DNA from: CAVWXT01 sp963759115
GTDB taxonomy: Bacteria; Planctomycetota; Planctomycetia; Pirellulales; Thermoguttaceae
DNA length: 64,000 nt
Assembly (NCBI GenBank): GCA_963759115.1
Contig: CAVWXT010000008.1
Location: forward strand, 186,001 to 250,000
Direction of reading: 5' to 3'
Below, in pieces: positions 63,610-64,000 of this stretch. Below the pieces are notes generated by a model that saw only the letters and a list, made by a program, of their open reading frames with translations, searched no databases and was not told the origin of the DNA. The position numbers and the translations under genes are program-made. Numbering within the stretch: the first letter of the stretch is position 1; the number at the start of each line of letters is the position of its first letter.

Positions 63610-64000
63610 ATGAGAAGCAGACTGAACCTAATTGCTGCCGTCTTGGGCCTCCTTTTGATTGCCCAGGGTCAATTCGCACGCGGACAAGGGTACGGCACCG
63701 ATACCCAAAATGTCTTGACGCCGGCGGCCGGCGGCATGGCCGGGGTCAGCCTGGCGTTGCCCCAGGACGTTCCCGCGGCCATCTTCGGAAACCCCGCGAC
63801 CCTCGCGCAATTCCAGGGGACTCAGTTCTGCCTGGGCGGCGCCTGGGTCGAGGGCTATCCCACCGTCACCGGCCCCACGGTTCCTGACGGCGTTACGTCT
63901 CGGACGCAGGGGGCTGCCGCGCCTGAAGTTGGCGTCACCCAAGACCTCCGCTCGATCGGCGTCCCGGGGGCTCTGGGAATTGGGCTTGCCGGCCTCAGCG
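63610..64000 (+). CDS. FadL/OMPP1-like outer-membrane protein (runs off window)
   Basis: First 130 residues. Signal peptide MRSRLNLIAAVLGLLLIAQGQFARG, then GYGTDTQNVLTPAAGGMAGVSLALPQDVPAAIFGNPATLAQFQG, the N-terminal pattern of FadL/TodX hydrophobic-compound channels (AxxxDxxxIFxNPATL). Beta-strand-like segments follow. Divergent from the porin. Incomplete at the window end. Confidence 0.75.
   Translation, partial: MRSRLNLIAAVLGLLLIAQGQFARGQGYGTDTQNVLTPAAGGMAGVSLALPQDVPAAIFGNPATLAQFQGTQFCLGGAWVEGYPTVTGPTVPDGVTSRTQGAAAPEVGVTQDLRSIGVPGALGIGLAGLS

Overview
The window is high-GC bacterial DNA and reads as a planctomycete, most likely from the Pirellulales. This rests on the pattern of protein families: PolA with an LPGFD-like N-terminus, small conserved planctomycete hypotheticals, a PqqD/SPASM-like protein, a Tyr-rich surface-type protein, ISAzo13 ('Rhodopirellula-type') and RAYT transposases. 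The many short palindromic intergenic repeats fit as well. No rRNA, tRNA or CRISPR array was seen. About 25 genes, including housekeeping ones (coaE, tkt, hisI, hisG, pstA, pstB), need one or more single-base frame corrections to read through. That looks like residual indel error of a long-read or metagenome assembly rather than mass pseudogenisation. I give each such gene its full corrected span and say where it breaks.

Layout. 0-4.4 kb (minus): membrane partner and ECF sigma factor, a GspE/PilB-type ATPase with a small upstream gene, and a coiled-coil membrane protein. 4.9-13.2 kb (plus): polA, coaE, a PIN-domain pair, rho, a DNA methyltransferase fused to a nuclease-like domain, ribH. 13.2-17.7 kb (minus): GNAT protein, HExxH lipoprotein, an eroded toxin-antitoxin locus, ispG, small proteins. 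18.1-24.4 kb: xerC, a LuxR-type regulator, an NtrC-type activator, a RAYT transposase flanked by REP palindromes, Nif3. 24.5-28.4 kb (plus): glycosyltransferase, a large unknown, an Eis-like acetyltransferase. 28.5-33.6 kb: transketolase and an MmeI-like restriction-modification enzyme. 33.7-41.2 kb (minus): a phosphate regulon, in transcription order response regulator, pstS, pstC-pstA in one frame, pstB, phoU, with 11-bp direct repeats upstream of both pstS and the regulator. 41.4-46.1 kb: PRC-barrel protein, a degenerate radical-SAM-like protein, a Tat-exported GH5 hydrolase, a broken XRE regulator, a short GT2. 46.4-54.7 kb: hisI, hisG, ridA, a DUF3754-like protein, a Tat-exported sugar-isomerase-like protein, a group II intron with almost no ORF, and the Prc protease. 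54.8-60.6 kb: IS-rich segment (IS630, an IS remnant, a HEPN/MNT pair, an ankyrin protein, ISAzo13, a broken Tyr-rich gene). 60.7-64 kb: LssY-domain protein, phosphate-selective-type porin, start of a FadL-like protein.

The most unusual structural theme is the repeats. Inverted arrays of 7-bp units often fill whole intergenic gaps and once sit in frame inside polA. A separate palindrome family lies in frame inside ispG, another interrupts xerC, and a third type of hairpin directly abuts the group II intron. Phosphate acquisition is the clearest physiological unit: response regulator, transporter and PhoU together, with a phosphate-selective-type porin about 20 kb away.
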